From assembly GCF_020748185.1 (NCBI RefSeq), contig NZ_JAHZMO010000020.1, forward strand, positions 1 to 55,705: a stretch of DNA of 55,705 nucleotides, in the 5' to 3' direction. The position numbers and the translations under genes are program-made. The number at the start of each line of letters is the position of its first letter. Position 1 is the first letter of the stretch. The notes beneath the pieces were generated by a model. That model had not been told where the DNA came from. It ran no database searches and worked only from the letters and a program-made list of their open reading frames with translations. Positions 1 through 8,941 of the stretch are shown here, piece after piece. Source of the stretch: Terrisporobacter petrolearius. GTDB taxonomy: Bacteria > Bacillota > Clostridia > Peptostreptococcales > Peptostreptococcaceae.

Positions 1-70
1 ACAATAATTATAGATGTCAATGGAATTTAAAAAAGCTGACTCCTAATAAGTATAGAAGTCAACTTTTAAT

Positions 71-94
71 GACGGCTTAGCCAGTCGTTTTTTC
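71..94 (+). terminator. Possible terminator of an upstream plus-strand gene
   Basis: A short hairpin, GACGGC against GCCAGTC with one bulged A, is followed by a run of six T. Its orientation suits a plus-strand gene that ends before the window. The stem is short and the call is tentative. Confidence 0.4.
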
Positions 95-146
95 TAGTGT
101 CCTTGACAAAGGGTCCATTTTAATATAATTAGTAACTACATTTTAA

Positions 147-878
147 TTAATAACCTTTTACCAAATCTCTAACAAAATCGGTTTTTGGTTTTTCCTTAAT
201 ATAACAAGGTGAAGAATATTGAATTATTTTGCCTTCATTCATAACGGCTACTTTTGTTCCTAATTTTAATGCTTCTTGTATGTCATGAGTAATAAAGATT
301 ATGGTGACACCTAAATTTTTATAAATATCAGTTATTACCTCTTGTAATATTCTTCTTGTAATTTCATCTACTGAACAAAATGGCTCATCCATTAACAAAA
401 TTTTAGGACTTGAAACTAAGGCTCTAGCTATACCTACTCTTTGTTTTTGTCCTCCTGATAATTCACTAGGATATCGTTTTAATATATCATAATCCATACC
501 AACTACTTTTATAATTGTATTTACCTTATCTTTAATTAATTTCTTATTTTTTATTTTTGATAAATTTAACACATAGGATATATTTCTTTCTACAGTCATG
601 TGAGGGAAAAGCCCTATGTCTTGGATTACATATCCGATATTTCTCCTTAGTTGAATCTGATTAGTCTGCAAAATATCATTGCCATTAACAATTACCTTTC
701 CTTTTTCAGCATATATGAGGCCATTTATTAATTTAAGCACTGTAGTTTTCCCACATCCTGAACTACCTATTATTGTTAAAAATTCGCCTTTTTTTATATC
801 TAAGTTAAAGTTTTCTAATACAACCTTATCTTTATATATTTTACTTACATTTTCAAATTTTATAATATTATCTTCCAT
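147..878 (-). CDS. Osmoprotectant-type ABC transporter ATP-binding protein (OpuCA-like)
   Basis: Cytoplasmic ATPase of a quaternary-amine or osmoprotectant importer, 243 residues. Visible motifs are Walker A GSSGCGKTT (residues 38-46), the signature LSGGQ (140-144) and Walker B ILLMDEP (160-166). The C-terminal CBS pair of full-length OpuCA/ProV proteins (about 380-400 residues) is absent, so osmosensing through CBS domains is not expected. It is the last gene of a three-gene minus-strand operon, 13 bases after the binding-protein gene. The partner genes set the class. The substrate (betaine, carnitine, choline or another amine such as ergothioneine) cannot be decided from the sequence. Confidence 0.85.
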   Translation of the reverse strand: MEDNIIKFENVSKIYKDKVVLENFNLDIKKGEFLTIIGSSGCGKTTVLKLINGLIYAEKGKVIVNGNDILQTNQIQLRRNIGYVIQDIGLFPHMTVERNISYVLNLSKIKNKKLIKDKVNTIIKVVGMDYDILKRYPSELSGGQKQRVGIARALVSSPKILLMDEPFCSVDEITRRILQEVITDIYKNLGVTIIFITHDIQEALKLGTKVAVMNEGKIIQYSSPCYIKEKPKTDFVRDLVKGY

Positions 879-891
879 GGCACTTCACCGC

Positions 892-1809
892 CTATTCTAT
901 AAGTCCTTTTTCTTGTAAGAACTCCTTGGCTACTTCTTTTTCATCTCTATTTTTTCCTTCTACTTCATAATTTAATTTAGCCATTTCACCCTCATCAATA
1001 ATATTATCCATTTTTATCAACACTTTTTCTAACCCAGGATATTTATCTAGAGCTTCTTCTCTTACAACAGTTGAGCAATAATAAGTATTGTAGAAATGTT
1101 TATCATCATCTAAAACAGTCACATCTGAAACTGATAGTTGACCATCTGTTGTGAACATATTCATTACGTCTATTTCTTTTGAATTTATTGCATCATATTT
1201 TAATCCTATATCCATGTCTTTGGCATCTTTAAATTTCAATCCATAAGTTTCACACAAAGCATCATATCCATCGTCTCTTTCATAAAAATCATATTCGGCT
1301 CCAAAGTTAAGTTTTGGCGCATATTTAGCTAAATCTGAGTAGGTCTTAATATCATATTTTTCTGCTAAATCTTTTCTTATTACTAATCCAAAAGTATTAT
1401 TAAATCCATATAGTCCAACCCACTTAAAATTATATTTTTCTTTATACTTTTTTTGCAATTCTTTAAACAAAACTTCATCATCTGGAATTTCTTTTTCTTT
1501 AAGTATAAAACTCCATCCTGTTCCAGTATATTCTGGATACAAATCAAATTCTCCCTTTTCCATGGCTGGCTGAATATTACTTGTCCCTCCACCAATACCT
1601 TTAGTAATTTCCACTTTTAAGTCTGTATTTTCTTCTATTAACAAACCTATCATCTCGCTTAAAATAAACTGCTCTGTCATTGGCTTGGTGGCTATTTTTA
1701 TAGTACCTTCAGATTTTTCTTTTTTAGTGCAAGATATTCCTGTAGTCATGCTTATGGCAAAAATCATTAAAATCATAGATATTTTTTTCAAATATTTATT
1801 AACTTTCAT
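892..1809 (-). CDS. Glycine betaine/quaternary amine-binding lipoprotein (OpuCC/OsmX-like)
   Basis: Extracytoplasmic substrate-binding protein of the adjacent importer, 305 residues. A basic N-terminus and hydrophobic segment end at a Cys in TGISC, a loose lipobox, so it is probably a membrane-anchored lipoprotein. The mature part begins with a KIATKPMTEQFILSEMIG-like stretch and carries a PEYTGTGW motif, both typical of the OpuAC-type binding domain of osmoprotectant transporters. It lies between the permease gene (32-base gap) and the ATPase gene (13-base gap). A good ribosome site (GGAGG) precedes the ATG. Family members bind betaine, carnitine, choline or ergothioneine, and the ligand here is unknown. 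Confidence 0.85.
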   Translation of the reverse strand: MKVNKYLKKISMILMIFAISMTTGISCTKKEKSEGTIKIATKPMTEQFILSEMIGLLIEENTDLKVEITKGIGGGTSNIQPAMEKGEFDLYPEYTGTGWSFILKEKEIPDDEVLFKELQKKYKEKYNFKWVGLYGFNNTFGLVIRKDLAEKYDIKTYSDLAKYAPKLNFGAEYDFYERDDGYDALCETYGLKFKDAKDMDIGLKYDAINSKEIDVMNMFTTDGQLSVSDVTVLDDDKHFYNTYYCSTVVREEALDKYPGLEKVLIKMDNIIDEGEMAKLNYEVEGKNRDEKEVAKEFLQEKGLIE

Positions 1810-1841
1810 TTTTTCCTCCCAACTTTAAATTTATATCCTTT

Positions 1842-2498
1842 TTAATTTAATTTCCATTTTCTTTTTATAAATTTTTCTATTAGTCCAATAATTAGGTCCA
1901 CTAATAGTGCTAATACTGCTATTAATAAACTTCCTGCGAAAGTCAGTGCTGCATTATTAGTTGTAATTCCTCTATATATTGCTACTCCTAGTCCTCCTGC
2001 ACCAATAAATGACGAAATCCCTCCCAGTGCAATTGTCATAACAACCATATTTCTAAGACCAGACAATATAACTGTTGTAGCTAGAGGAAGTTTTATCTTA
2101 TACAAAATTTGATAATCTGTACTTCCCATACTCTTTGCTGATTCTATTATGGCAGGGTCTATAGTCTCAATTCCTGTATATGTACTTCTAACCATAGGAA
2201 GTAAGGCATATATTGTTAAAGCTATAATAGCCGTTTTATCACCTATGCCTGATATAGGTATAAAAAATCCTAGTAAGGCTATGGATGGAATTGTATAAAT
2301 AAAGTTTACTAAAGAGAGAACAGGAGATGTAGTTTTTTTGAATTCACTAATAATTATTCCAAGTGAAATTCCTATAATTGAGGCTATTGCAATAGCTATT
2401 CCACAAATCATTATATGCTGTAAAAGAATTTCTAAAAAAAAATCACTTCTATCTATATATAACTGAAATACTTCTTTTAATATTTTTACCACCACCAA
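1842..2498 (-). CDS. Osmoprotectant-type ABC transporter permease (OpuCB/OpuCD-like)
   Basis: Integral membrane permease of the operon, 218 residues with about six hydrophobic segments. The cytoplasmic coupling helix region shows ESAKSMGSTDYQILYKIKLP, the EAA-loop pattern of BPD transporters. The length matches OpuCB/OpuCD proteins (about 210-220). It is the first gene of the operon. The reading frame opens with TTG followed by two GTG codons and no ATG until residue 30, so the exact start is uncertain within a few codons. Only one permease gene is present, so the channel is presumably a homodimer. Confidence 0.82.
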   Translation of the reverse strand: MVVVKILKEVFQLYIDRSDFFLEILLQHIMICGIAIAIASIIGISLGIIISEFKKTTSPVLSLVNFIYTIPSIALLGFFIPISGIGDKTAIIALTIYALLPMVRSTYTGIETIDPAIIESAKSMGSTDYQILYKIKLPLATTVILSGLRNMVVMTIALGGISSFIGAGGLGVAIYRGITTNNAALTFAGSLLIAVLALLVDLIIGLIEKFIKRKWKLN

Positions 2499-2631
2499 CT
2501 TTAGTATTTAGCATCATCTCATACATAATCTTATGAGTTTTTTCATATAGATATGAGGAATAGATTTGATATTTAGTTGAAAACTATGTTTAGTTATAAT
2601 TTATACTTATTATTTTTTATAGGAGAAACTT

Positions 2632-3840
2632 ATGATATTTGATAAAAGCGTTCTTTTTACTAGGAAGGAATTGAGGCGTTTTTGTACATACAGACTATTA
2701 TTTGGGATATTTTACTCTGTTATGATTCCCATTATCCCACTTTACTTAAATTCATTTGGAATTGCCACTGTTATGGTAGGAACTGTTTTATCTCTATATG
2801 GAGTATCAAAAACATTAATTCAAATGCCTTTTGGGGTAATCTCTGATAAATTGGGAGATAAATTTACCTTGGTATTAGCTATTTTGTTAATGTCTTCAAT
2901 ACCCTTTGCTTATACTCTATTTAAAACAGGACAAGCTGCAAGCTATCTTTATATAATTCAAGGTGGCGTACTTGGCATGGCAGCACCTGCTACTTATTCC
3001 ATATTATCTCGCTCTCTTGATGAGAAAAAAAGAGGTGAATGTACAGGCCTTGCAGCCGCTGTTTTCACATTAGGAGGAGGTATAGGTAGTGCTATTGGTG
3101 GTTTCATTGTTACTAAATTTAATAATTACAATCTAGCTTTTTACTTATCTTCTGCCGGAATATTTTTAACTGCCATTTATATAATTTTTAAAATTAAAGA
3201 TGATAATCAAAGATGTTTAAAAAACAAAACTACTACAAATAAGATAAAGTTTAAAGATATGCTACATGAAATAAAAAAATATAAACTATACTACAAAATT
3301 TTAGTTCTTGGTAGCATAGCCTTTTTAGGTGATTATATTTATGGATGTGTTGTAGCGTTAATTCATTTTTATGCAAAGAGTGTACTTAATACTTCTATAG
3401 CTTACTCTTCTGCTATTATTTCAATCTACTTAGTAGTTTTTGGTATTGGTGCACCTATAGCTGGTTTTATTGCAGATAAAATAGGCAATAATAAACAACT
3501 TATTCTATCATTCTTTGTCATGAACATAACTTTATTAGGACTTATCTTTGTTAAAAATGTACCTATTTTTACCTTAGTAATTATTGTATATTTTTTAGGT
3601 GCTACTTTCTTAAATGCAGCTCTTCAAAGCTCTCTAAGTGAATTTGGAAATTCTCCTAAAATAAAAGGAATTGTTTTTGGTTTTGTAGGAGGATGTGAAT
3701 CTTTAGGATATGCCGTTGGCCCTTTAGTGTCTGCATTTATTTACAATATAAATCATTCTTTTTTATTTTTAAGTTTACTGGCAGTATCTCTTATTGTTTC
3801 TCTAATATACTTTATTTTTCATAGAAAAGCTAATTTTTAA
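2632..3840 (+). CDS. MFS transporter, probable drug or metabolite exporter
   Basis: A 402-residue membrane protein with about twelve hydrophobic segments in two halves, separated by a basic central loop near residues 185-215. The first loop between segments 2 and 3 reads GVISDKLGDKF, a good match to the MFS motif A (GxxxDrxGrr), and a second copy, GFIADKIGNNKQ, lies in the C-terminal half. These define the major facilitator superfamily. It is transcribed divergently from the ABC operon, stands alone and ends at a strong hairpin. The substrate is not deducible. Confidence 0.82.
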   Translation: MIFDKSVLFTRKELRRFCTYRLLFGIFYSVMIPIIPLYLNSFGIATVMVGTVLSLYGVSKTLIQMPFGVISDKLGDKFTLVLAILLMSSIPFAYTLFKTGQAASYLYIIQGGVLGMAAPATYSILSRSLDEKKRGECTGLAAAVFTLGGGIGSAIGGFIVTKFNNYNLAFYLSSAGIFLTAIYIIFKIKDDNQRCLKNKTTTNKIKFKDMLHEIKKYKLYYKILVLGSIAFLGDYIYGCVVALIHFYAKSVLNTSIAYSSAIISIYLVVFGIGAPIAGFIADKIGNNKQLILSFFVMNITLLGLIFVKNVPIFTLVIIVYFLGATFLNAALQSSLSEFGNSPKIKGIVFGFVGGCESLGYAVGPLVSAFIYNINHSFLFLSLLAVSLIVSLIYFIFHRKANF

Positions 3841-3851
3841 AAATTCCAACA

Positions 3852-3896
3852 AAATAGGATGTTTTAAATTATCAAGTATTTTAAAACATCCTATTT
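3852..3896. terminator. Bidirectional terminator between the MFS gene and the vWA gene
   Basis: A 17-bp perfect stem (AAATAGGATGTTTTAAA and its complement) with an 11-base loop separates two convergent genes. A/T tracts flank it on both sides. Confidence 0.85.
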
Positions 3897-3901
3897 ATTA
3901 T

Positions 3902-5305
3902 TTATAATATTGGCTGTTGATTATTCATAGAGTATCCATCACTTCTAATATCACCCATATCTATGATTTCTTCTTTCACTTCAACTTTACTTAATTTTTT
4001 CACAGCTCCATAAGGTTTAAGTAGAGAAAGCTCATCTCCTCTACCAGATATAACCCATAAAATATTATATCCTTTTGGTACTACTCTAAGTCTTTCTTCG
4101 CCTTTTCCGTCAGTAAAGTATACCAATAAGTTTAACTTTTTATTGTTAGCATATTGAAAAACTGGTGAAAATTCCGTTCCTCCACCTGTAGCCATCCTGT
4201 CTTTAACATCTCTTACTGATTTTACTTTATATGTTCTTCTAATTTCCTTGTCACACTCTATTATGGTAATTTCTTGATTGTAATTTTTTACAATGCTAAG
4301 GACTTCTTTAATAGCTTGTTTAAATTCTTCATCACTTATACTTCCACTTATGTCAATAGCTACAGCAATTTCTGCTTTATGACCCCTAAGCTCTCCCCTA
4401 AGATCTAGTCTATTGGGCTGTCTTCTATTTCTTCTTGTTATAGTTTTCTTTTTATTAGCTTCAACAGTTCCCATTAGTTTTTTTAAGTACAAATTCCAAG
4501 GAAGTTCTCCTTTGTTACTTTTTAAAGATTTTATCATTTCTTCCAAGTAGTTTGGAATACTTCCTTTTTGTGAATCGCCAGCTATTTTTTCTGTGAATTC
4601 TTTTAAAGTTTTCTCATCTATTTCATCAGACTCATTCCAAGAATCGTGGGTTTGTTCTATATCAAACTCTACAGCCACATTTTTATTGCTATCTATTTCT
4701 TCACCTTCATCATCTTCTTCCTGCAAATCTAGCTCCGTTTGAATTTTTTCCAAATAGTACTCAAAAGTTTTATAAGGATCCAGCTTTAAGTTATATTTCA
4801 CATTTATATATTCTAATGTAATTGCATAGGGTGGTAAGTAATCCAAATATTGATTTGCAACCACATCCATTGCCAGATTAATTGCCAAAGTAGAGTATTT
4901 ATCTTTTAAATCTTTCCCTCTAATTAGATGTTGAGATACTATATGAAGTATTTCATGTTTTATGGTAGTCTCCATTTGTTTTATATTAAGTTCCAAGAAA
5001 ATAATTGGATTAAAGTAAATTACATATTTTGCACCTTTAAAGCTAACAGAAGTTGCACTTGTCATATCAAATCTTATGATTTTTTCCATCTGAAATAAAA
5101 AGTAACCATAAAAATTATCTTTATCTTCCATTAAACTTAAATTTACCTTGTCAACAAGACCAAAAAATTCCCTATTGTATTCTTCTTCCATTGTAACTTC
5201 ATATTTTTCACCCTTACGGTAAACTTTTAACATTTCAGTTGCATTAACTACCTCCATAGCTTTTCCATAAAGGTATTTTCTTTCTTTTTCAAAATAAGTT
5301 CCCAT
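3902..5305 (-). CDS. vWA-like / DUF2201 putative metallopeptidase-domain protein
   Basis: A 467-residue protein with two recognisable parts. The N-terminal half carries HEILH (residues 117-121), a zincin-type HExxH typical of the DUF2201 N-terminal domain. The middle (about 190-250) is acidic and low in complexity. The C-terminal half is vWA-like, with DISGS (318-322), a conserved Thr at 377 and a DG pair near 399 in MIDAS positions. Its start is two bases after the MoxR gene and its ribosome site (AAGGAG) lies inside that gene's end, so the two are translationally coupled. Family knowledge: MoxR AAA ATPases pair with vWA proteins as chaperone or remodelling machines. The client is unknown. 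Confidence 0.8.
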   Translation of the reverse strand: MGTYFEKERKYLYGKAMEVVNATEMLKVYRKGEKYEVTMEEEYNREFFGLVDKVNLSLMEDKDNFYGYFLFQMEKIIRFDMTSATSVSFKGAKYVIYFNPIIFLELNIKQMETTIKHEILHIVSQHLIRGKDLKDKYSTLAINLAMDVVANQYLDYLPPYAITLEYINVKYNLKLDPYKTFEYYLEKIQTELDLQEEDDEGEEIDSNKNVAVEFDIEQTHDSWNESDEIDEKTLKEFTEKIAGDSQKGSIPNYLEEMIKSLKSNKGELPWNLYLKKLMGTVEANKKKTITRRNRRQPNRLDLRGELRGHKAEIAVAIDISGSISDEEFKQAIKEVLSIVKNYNQEITIIECDKEIRRTYKVKSVRDVKDRMATGGGTEFSPVFQYANNKKLNLLVYFTDGKGEERLRVVPKGYNILWVISGRGDELSLLKPYGAVKKLSKVEVKEEIIDMGDIRSDGYSMNNQQPIL

Positions 5306-5307
5306 AA

Positions 5308-6435
5308 TTAGCTCCTTATTGAATTATAAGCTTGAAAATACACGTCCACAAAATTTTCATTTTCTATGGCTTTCTTGTATACCTCATTATAACTAGTTTT
5401 CATATCTTTCATAACTCCTACCATTAAATCTATTGGATATTTCCCTAAAAATTCAACAAATCTATTTACAAGAAATTTATCATTTTTGTCTTCTATTATT
5501 TTATTTTCTAGTGTTTTTAATATGTTCATGGCAGTTATATAAAGTCTTGTGTGACTTTCATTTTTTATTCTTTCTATTACATTTTCATCTAGATTTTCTT
5601 TAGAAAAAACATCATCAAAGGATATTAATGGACTGCAATTAGACTCTACAAAGCTTACAAACTCTTCTGCAATAACTTTTCCCACATTACCTTTTATAAC
5701 ATTTACAAATACTGATCTTGGTATAATATCTTGTTGCTCTTTATACATTTTATAAGTTTTTGAAACTCTTTCATAACTTCTTGGAGTAGCTCTAACGTCC
5801 TCATCGTTTATTTTGTGTAAATACTCTGGGAATGTGGAAATAAACTCTATAACCTTAGTCTCTATGCCTGCACCTATTGCCCATTTTATCCATCCATTAT
5901 GATCTGGATCCATATTTAACCAAACAAATCTATTTTCTTGTGCTGCATCCATATCAACAACTTGATAATCAAAATCAGAACCATATTTGCTTGATGGATT
6001 CATTGCTGCTAGTATCTTCACACTTTCAGGTAATTTATATCCGTTTATTTCTCTATTTAATATTAAATTCATAAGTTCTTGTTGAACTGTATGTTCACAA
6101 CGATTTATTTCATCTATAAATAAAAGCACACTTCTTCCATTATTTATTTCTTCATCAATCTCTCTTAATTTATTGTGGATGGCATAAATAGTAGTTTTCT
6201 TTTCAATTTTATTTCCATTAGCATCCATACTCTCATAAGATTCAACTGTTGGAAGTCCTCCTATTTCACCTTCTTTAAGTAGGTTCCCGTCAATAGTAAC
6301 TAATGTCCAGCCCTTATCCTTTGCAAGCTTTTTAGCTAAAGCCGTTTTTCCTATTCCACTTTCTCCTACTACTAAAGGAACTTCTCCAGTAGATAATACC
6401 AACTCAACACTTTTTAATGTATCTATAAAATTCAT
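5308..6435 (-). CDS. MoxR-type AAA+ ATPase
   Basis: A 375-residue AAA+ ATPase. Walker A is GESGIGKT (residues 24-31) and Walker B is LLFIDEINR (about 104-112). A sensor-1-like AAMNPS follows, and an arginine-rich ATPRSYERVSK segment supplies the sensor-2/arginine-finger region. This matches MoxR and the dynein-related AAA_5 family. It sits between the repeat protein (12-base gap) and the vWA protein (2-base gap), with ribosome site GGAGAGAGAG. Such ATPases work as hexameric rings that remodel or load metals into target proteins with a vWA partner. Confidence 0.88.
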   Translation of the reverse strand: MNFIDTLKSVELVLSTGEVPLVVGESGIGKTALAKKLAKDKGWTLVTIDGNLLKEGEIGGLPTVESYESMDANGNKIEKKTTIYAIHNKLREIDEEINNGRSVLLFIDEINRCEHTVQQELMNLILNREINGYKLPESVKILAAMNPSSKYGSDFDYQVVDMDAAQENRFVWLNMDPDHNGWIKWAIGAGIETKVIEFISTFPEYLHKINDEDVRATPRSYERVSKTYKMYKEQQDIIPRSVFVNVIKGNVGKVIAEEFVSFVESNCSPLISFDDVFSKENLDENVIERIKNESHTRLYITAMNILKTLENKIIEDKNDKFLVNRFVEFLGKYPIDLMVGVMKDMKTSYNEVYKKAIENENFVDVYFQAYNSIRS

Positions 6436-6447
6436 AGTCTCTCTCTC

Positions 6448-7263
6448 CTACATTATCTTTAACTTTTCATCTACAGCTATTTTCTTTGCTTTTTTACTTC
6501 CATATTTATAAATAAACAAAATCTTGTCCATTGGAAAAGTCTCACTATCTCTGTCTATAACAGTACATCTTAGAAAATCTCTAACGTATTTTTCTTCAAC
6601 ATTTTCATTGCTTAATACTTCTTTTAGTATTTCTTGTAAATCTTCTAAATTTATTTCTTTTTGAATATCCCTTGGTATATGTTTGATCACTAAAATATTT
6701 ATTTTTAAAAATTCAATAGCTTTATTCCTATTTATATCATGCATAAGCCTTACTGCTGACTCATTATTTTTTACAGCTAATAACTGAGCATTAAAACTTG
6801 GCAATTTAATATATCTTAGTGCATCATAACTAATTTTCACTGATTCTTCTTGCACTTTTTCACTGGGATTTTGTATATATTTTATTGAATCATAATTTTT
6901 TCTTACTGCAAGTAATTGTAATTCCTCACTGGGATTTTTTATATACTGAATTGCCCATCCTGACTTATCTATAGCTAGTCTTATTACTTTGTCAGTAGGG
7001 TTCTTTATATAATCTAAAATACTCCACCCTTCATTTACAGCCTTTATCATCATCTTCTCACTTGGATCATCTATATATTGAATTGCTCTCACATTATTTT
7101 CTAAAGCAACTTCTTTCATTTCATCTGTTGGATTTTTTATATTTCTTAATAAAAGCCCCTTTCTTTCTAAGGCTAGCAATTTCATCTCATCTGTTGGATC
7201 ATTTATAGTTGTTATAATAGAAGGATTTCTCTTTATCATTTCAATAAGTCTTGATTCTTCCAT
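6448..7263 (-). CDS. Alpha-solenoid-like protein built of 22-residue repeats
   Basis: The protein contains about seven tandem units of roughly 22 residues with the pattern [I/L]xxIxNP[S/T][D/E]xxxxxA followed by a short variable stretch. Clear copies include IKNPTDEMKEVA, IDDPSEKMMIKA, IKNPSEELQLLA and IQNPSEKVQEES. The C-terminal 80 residues lack the repeat. This suggests a protein-binding helical solenoid; I do not assign a named family with confidence (DUF4116-type repeats are the nearest I recall). The ATG at 7263 is preferred over the in-frame one at 7278 because the GAGGTGG ribosome site lies between them. It is the first gene of the MoxR/vWA operon. Confidence 0.7.
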   Translation of the reverse strand: MEESRLIEMIKRNPSIITTINDPTDEMKLLALERKGLLLRNIKNPTDEMKEVALENNVRAIQYIDDPSEKMMIKAVNEGWSILDYIKNPTDKVIRLAIDKSGWAIQYIKNPSEELQLLAVRKNYDSIKYIQNPSEKVQEESVKISYDALRYIKLPSFNAQLLAVKNNESAVRLMHDINRNKAIEFLKINILVIKHIPRDIQKEINLEDLQEILKEVLSNENVEEKYVRDFLRCTVIDRDSETFPMDKILFIYKYGSKKAKKIAVDEKLKIM

Positions 7264-7320
7264 ATAGTACCACCTCATCTATTACTATTGTTTTGTTTTT
7301 TAAAGTCATAATTACTTTTC

Positions 7321-7348
7321 ATTATAGTTTATATACTTTTAAAGTCAA
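7321..7348 (-). promoter_or_regulatory. Sigma-A-type promoter of the repeat/MoxR/vWA operon
   Basis: On the minus strand TTGACT and TATAAT are separated by 16 bases, about 60 bases before the first gene. Both hexamers are near consensus. Confidence 0.65.
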
Positions 7349-7490
7349 TTTAAACAGTATAATTATGGAAATAATTAGAAAAAATAACTAATTTAGATTT
7401 TAACTTTTATAATTATAAACTTTGTTAATTTAACATATTTGATACCCAATTCATAATTTAAAGTAAATCCAAAATTAAGAGGTGAAAATT

Positions 7491-8108
7491 ATGGATAATA
7501 TATTTGGATATAAAATTTCTAACTCTCAATATAGTCAGATGAAAATTATTGAAACTCCTAGATTTATACTTAGACCGGCAACATTACAGGACGTACCTGA
7601 TATTTATGAATATCTTTGCAAAGAGAAAGTAGTACAATATCTACCTTTTAATGCACATAAAACTATTAATGATACAAAAAGATTTGTTCAAGTATTTTTT
7701 ATAAATAATTATAAACAAGGTAAAGTAGGTAATTATGTTATCTATCATAAAAATGATAAAAAAGTAATTGGAAATATAGGGATTAACAATATAAGAACTA
7801 AATCAAAAGAAGGTGAAATAGGAATTTGTATAAATCCTAAATATTGGGGTAATGATTATTCTACAGAATTGACAGTAATAACTCTAATTACAGGCTTTGA
7901 ACTATTAGATTTAGATAAATTGGTGGCATTAACATATTCTGAAAATAAGTATACACCAAAATCTCTAAACAACTTAGGATTTAAATATGTTAAGACATAC
8001 AAGCCTAAAAGAAACCTCCAAATATCTCATAGGTTTGAACTAACAAAATCAGATTATTTGAAATTGAAGAAAGAATATTTGCCTAAATTAGTAAAAGGAT
8101 TTTATTGA
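7491..8108 (+). CDS. GNAT family N-acetyltransferase (RimJ/RimL type)
   Basis: A 205-residue protein with the Acetyltransf_3 layout. It opens with IETPRFILRPATLQDVPDIY, followed by VIGNIGI, then EIGICINPKYWGNDYSTEL, which matches the acetyl-CoA loop region, and ENKYTPKSLNNLGF near the C-terminus. Family members acetylate ribosomal protein N-termini, antibiotics or small amines; the substrate is unknown. An in-frame GTG lies at 7482, but its site overlaps the AAGAGGTG ribosome sequence, which is well placed for the ATG at 7491. It is monocistronic and divergent from the repeat/MoxR operon. Confidence 0.82.
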   Translation: MDNIFGYKISNSQYSQMKIIETPRFILRPATLQDVPDIYEYLCKEKVVQYLPFNAHKTINDTKRFVQVFFINNYKQGKVGNYVIYHKNDKKVIGNIGINNIRTKSKEGEIGICINPKYWGNDYSTELTVITLITGFELLDLDKLVALTYSENKYTPKSLNNLGFKYVKTYKPKRNLQISHRFELTKSDYLKLKKEYLPKLVKGFY

Positions 8109-8174
8109 TACAATTAAATAAGTATTTATCGTAGCAAATCATATTATAATAATATTAAAGGGGGAATAAGTATC

Positions 8175-8861
8175 ATGTTAACTTATTATATAAATTTAAT
8201 ATTATTTTTCATATCATTATTTACACTAATTTACTTCATCTACAAACCAAAGAAGAATTACGCATTTATTTTTAAAACTATTACTAGTATTTTGTTTATC
8301 TCTACAGGGATAATATGTCATATGAAGTCACCAGGAGATAATTATTATTTTTTATTAATAATTATTGGTCTGATTTTTTCTTTATTTGGAGATATGTTCC
8401 TTGCACTTAAAATTAATCATAAAGATGGTTCTTTGAACAAGTACTTCCTTTATGGAGTTGTTAGTTTTTCACTAACTCATATAATGTATATCATTGCTTT
8501 TGTTCATCTAAGTTTCTTTAATTTTATTGATTTACTAGTAGCTTTACTTTTAGCCTTTGTTGCTATTTCAGTATTAAAATCCAATAAAAATATAGACTTT
8601 AAAAATATGCTAGTACCAGCAAGTATTTATTCTTTTATTATTTGCTTAATGACTTTTGAATCTATAAAACTAGTATTTTTATTAAAATTTAATATGGGAA
8701 CATGTTTACTGCTAGTTGGTGCCTTGTTATTCATATTCTCAGATATAGTCTTATCTTTTATATTATTTAATAAACATCATAAAAAGTATTTATCTGCAGT
8801 AAACTTAATTACTTATTATACTGGTCAATTTCTCATCGCTTCAACTTTGTTGTTCTTTTAA
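8175..8861 (+). CDS. YhhN/TMEM86 family membrane protein (lysoplasmalogenase-like)
   Basis: A 228-residue protein with about eight hydrophobic segments. The diagnostic YhhN pattern is visible as GLIFSLFGDMFL, followed by FLYGVVSFSLTHIMYI. Eukaryotic and some bacterial members hydrolyse the vinyl-ether bond of lysoplasmalogens. Many anaerobic clostridia make plasmalogens, so this activity is plausible but inferred. A GGGGG ribosome site precedes the ATG. The gene stands alone between the acetyltransferase and a bidirectional terminator. Confidence 0.75.
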   Translation: MLTYYINLILFFISLFTLIYFIYKPKKNYAFIFKTITSILFISTGIICHMKSPGDNYYFLLIIIGLIFSLFGDMFLALKINHKDGSLNKYFLYGVVSFSLTHIMYIIAFVHLSFFNFIDLLVALLLAFVAISVLKSNKNIDFKNMLVPASIYSFIICLMTFESIKLVFLLKFNMGTCLLLVGALLFIFSDIVLSFILFNKHHKKYLSAVNLITYYTGQFLIASTLLFF

Positions 8862-8876
8862 TATTTTGAACATAAC

Positions 8877-8906
8877 AAGGGACATATCTTTATTGATATG
8901 TCCCTT
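8877..8906. terminator. Bidirectional terminator between yhhN-like gene and glyA
   Basis: A 12-bp perfect stem AAGGGACATATC / GATATGTCCCTT with a six-base loop, between convergent genes. Confidence 0.85.
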
Positions 8907-8941
8907 CAATATTATAACTTCCTAATATTATCTTAAAATTA

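Noticed and set aside
7264..7278. Upstream ATG for the 22-residue-repeat protein
   Set aside because: The ribosome site GAGGTGG lies inside this extension and is correctly spaced for the ATG at 7263.
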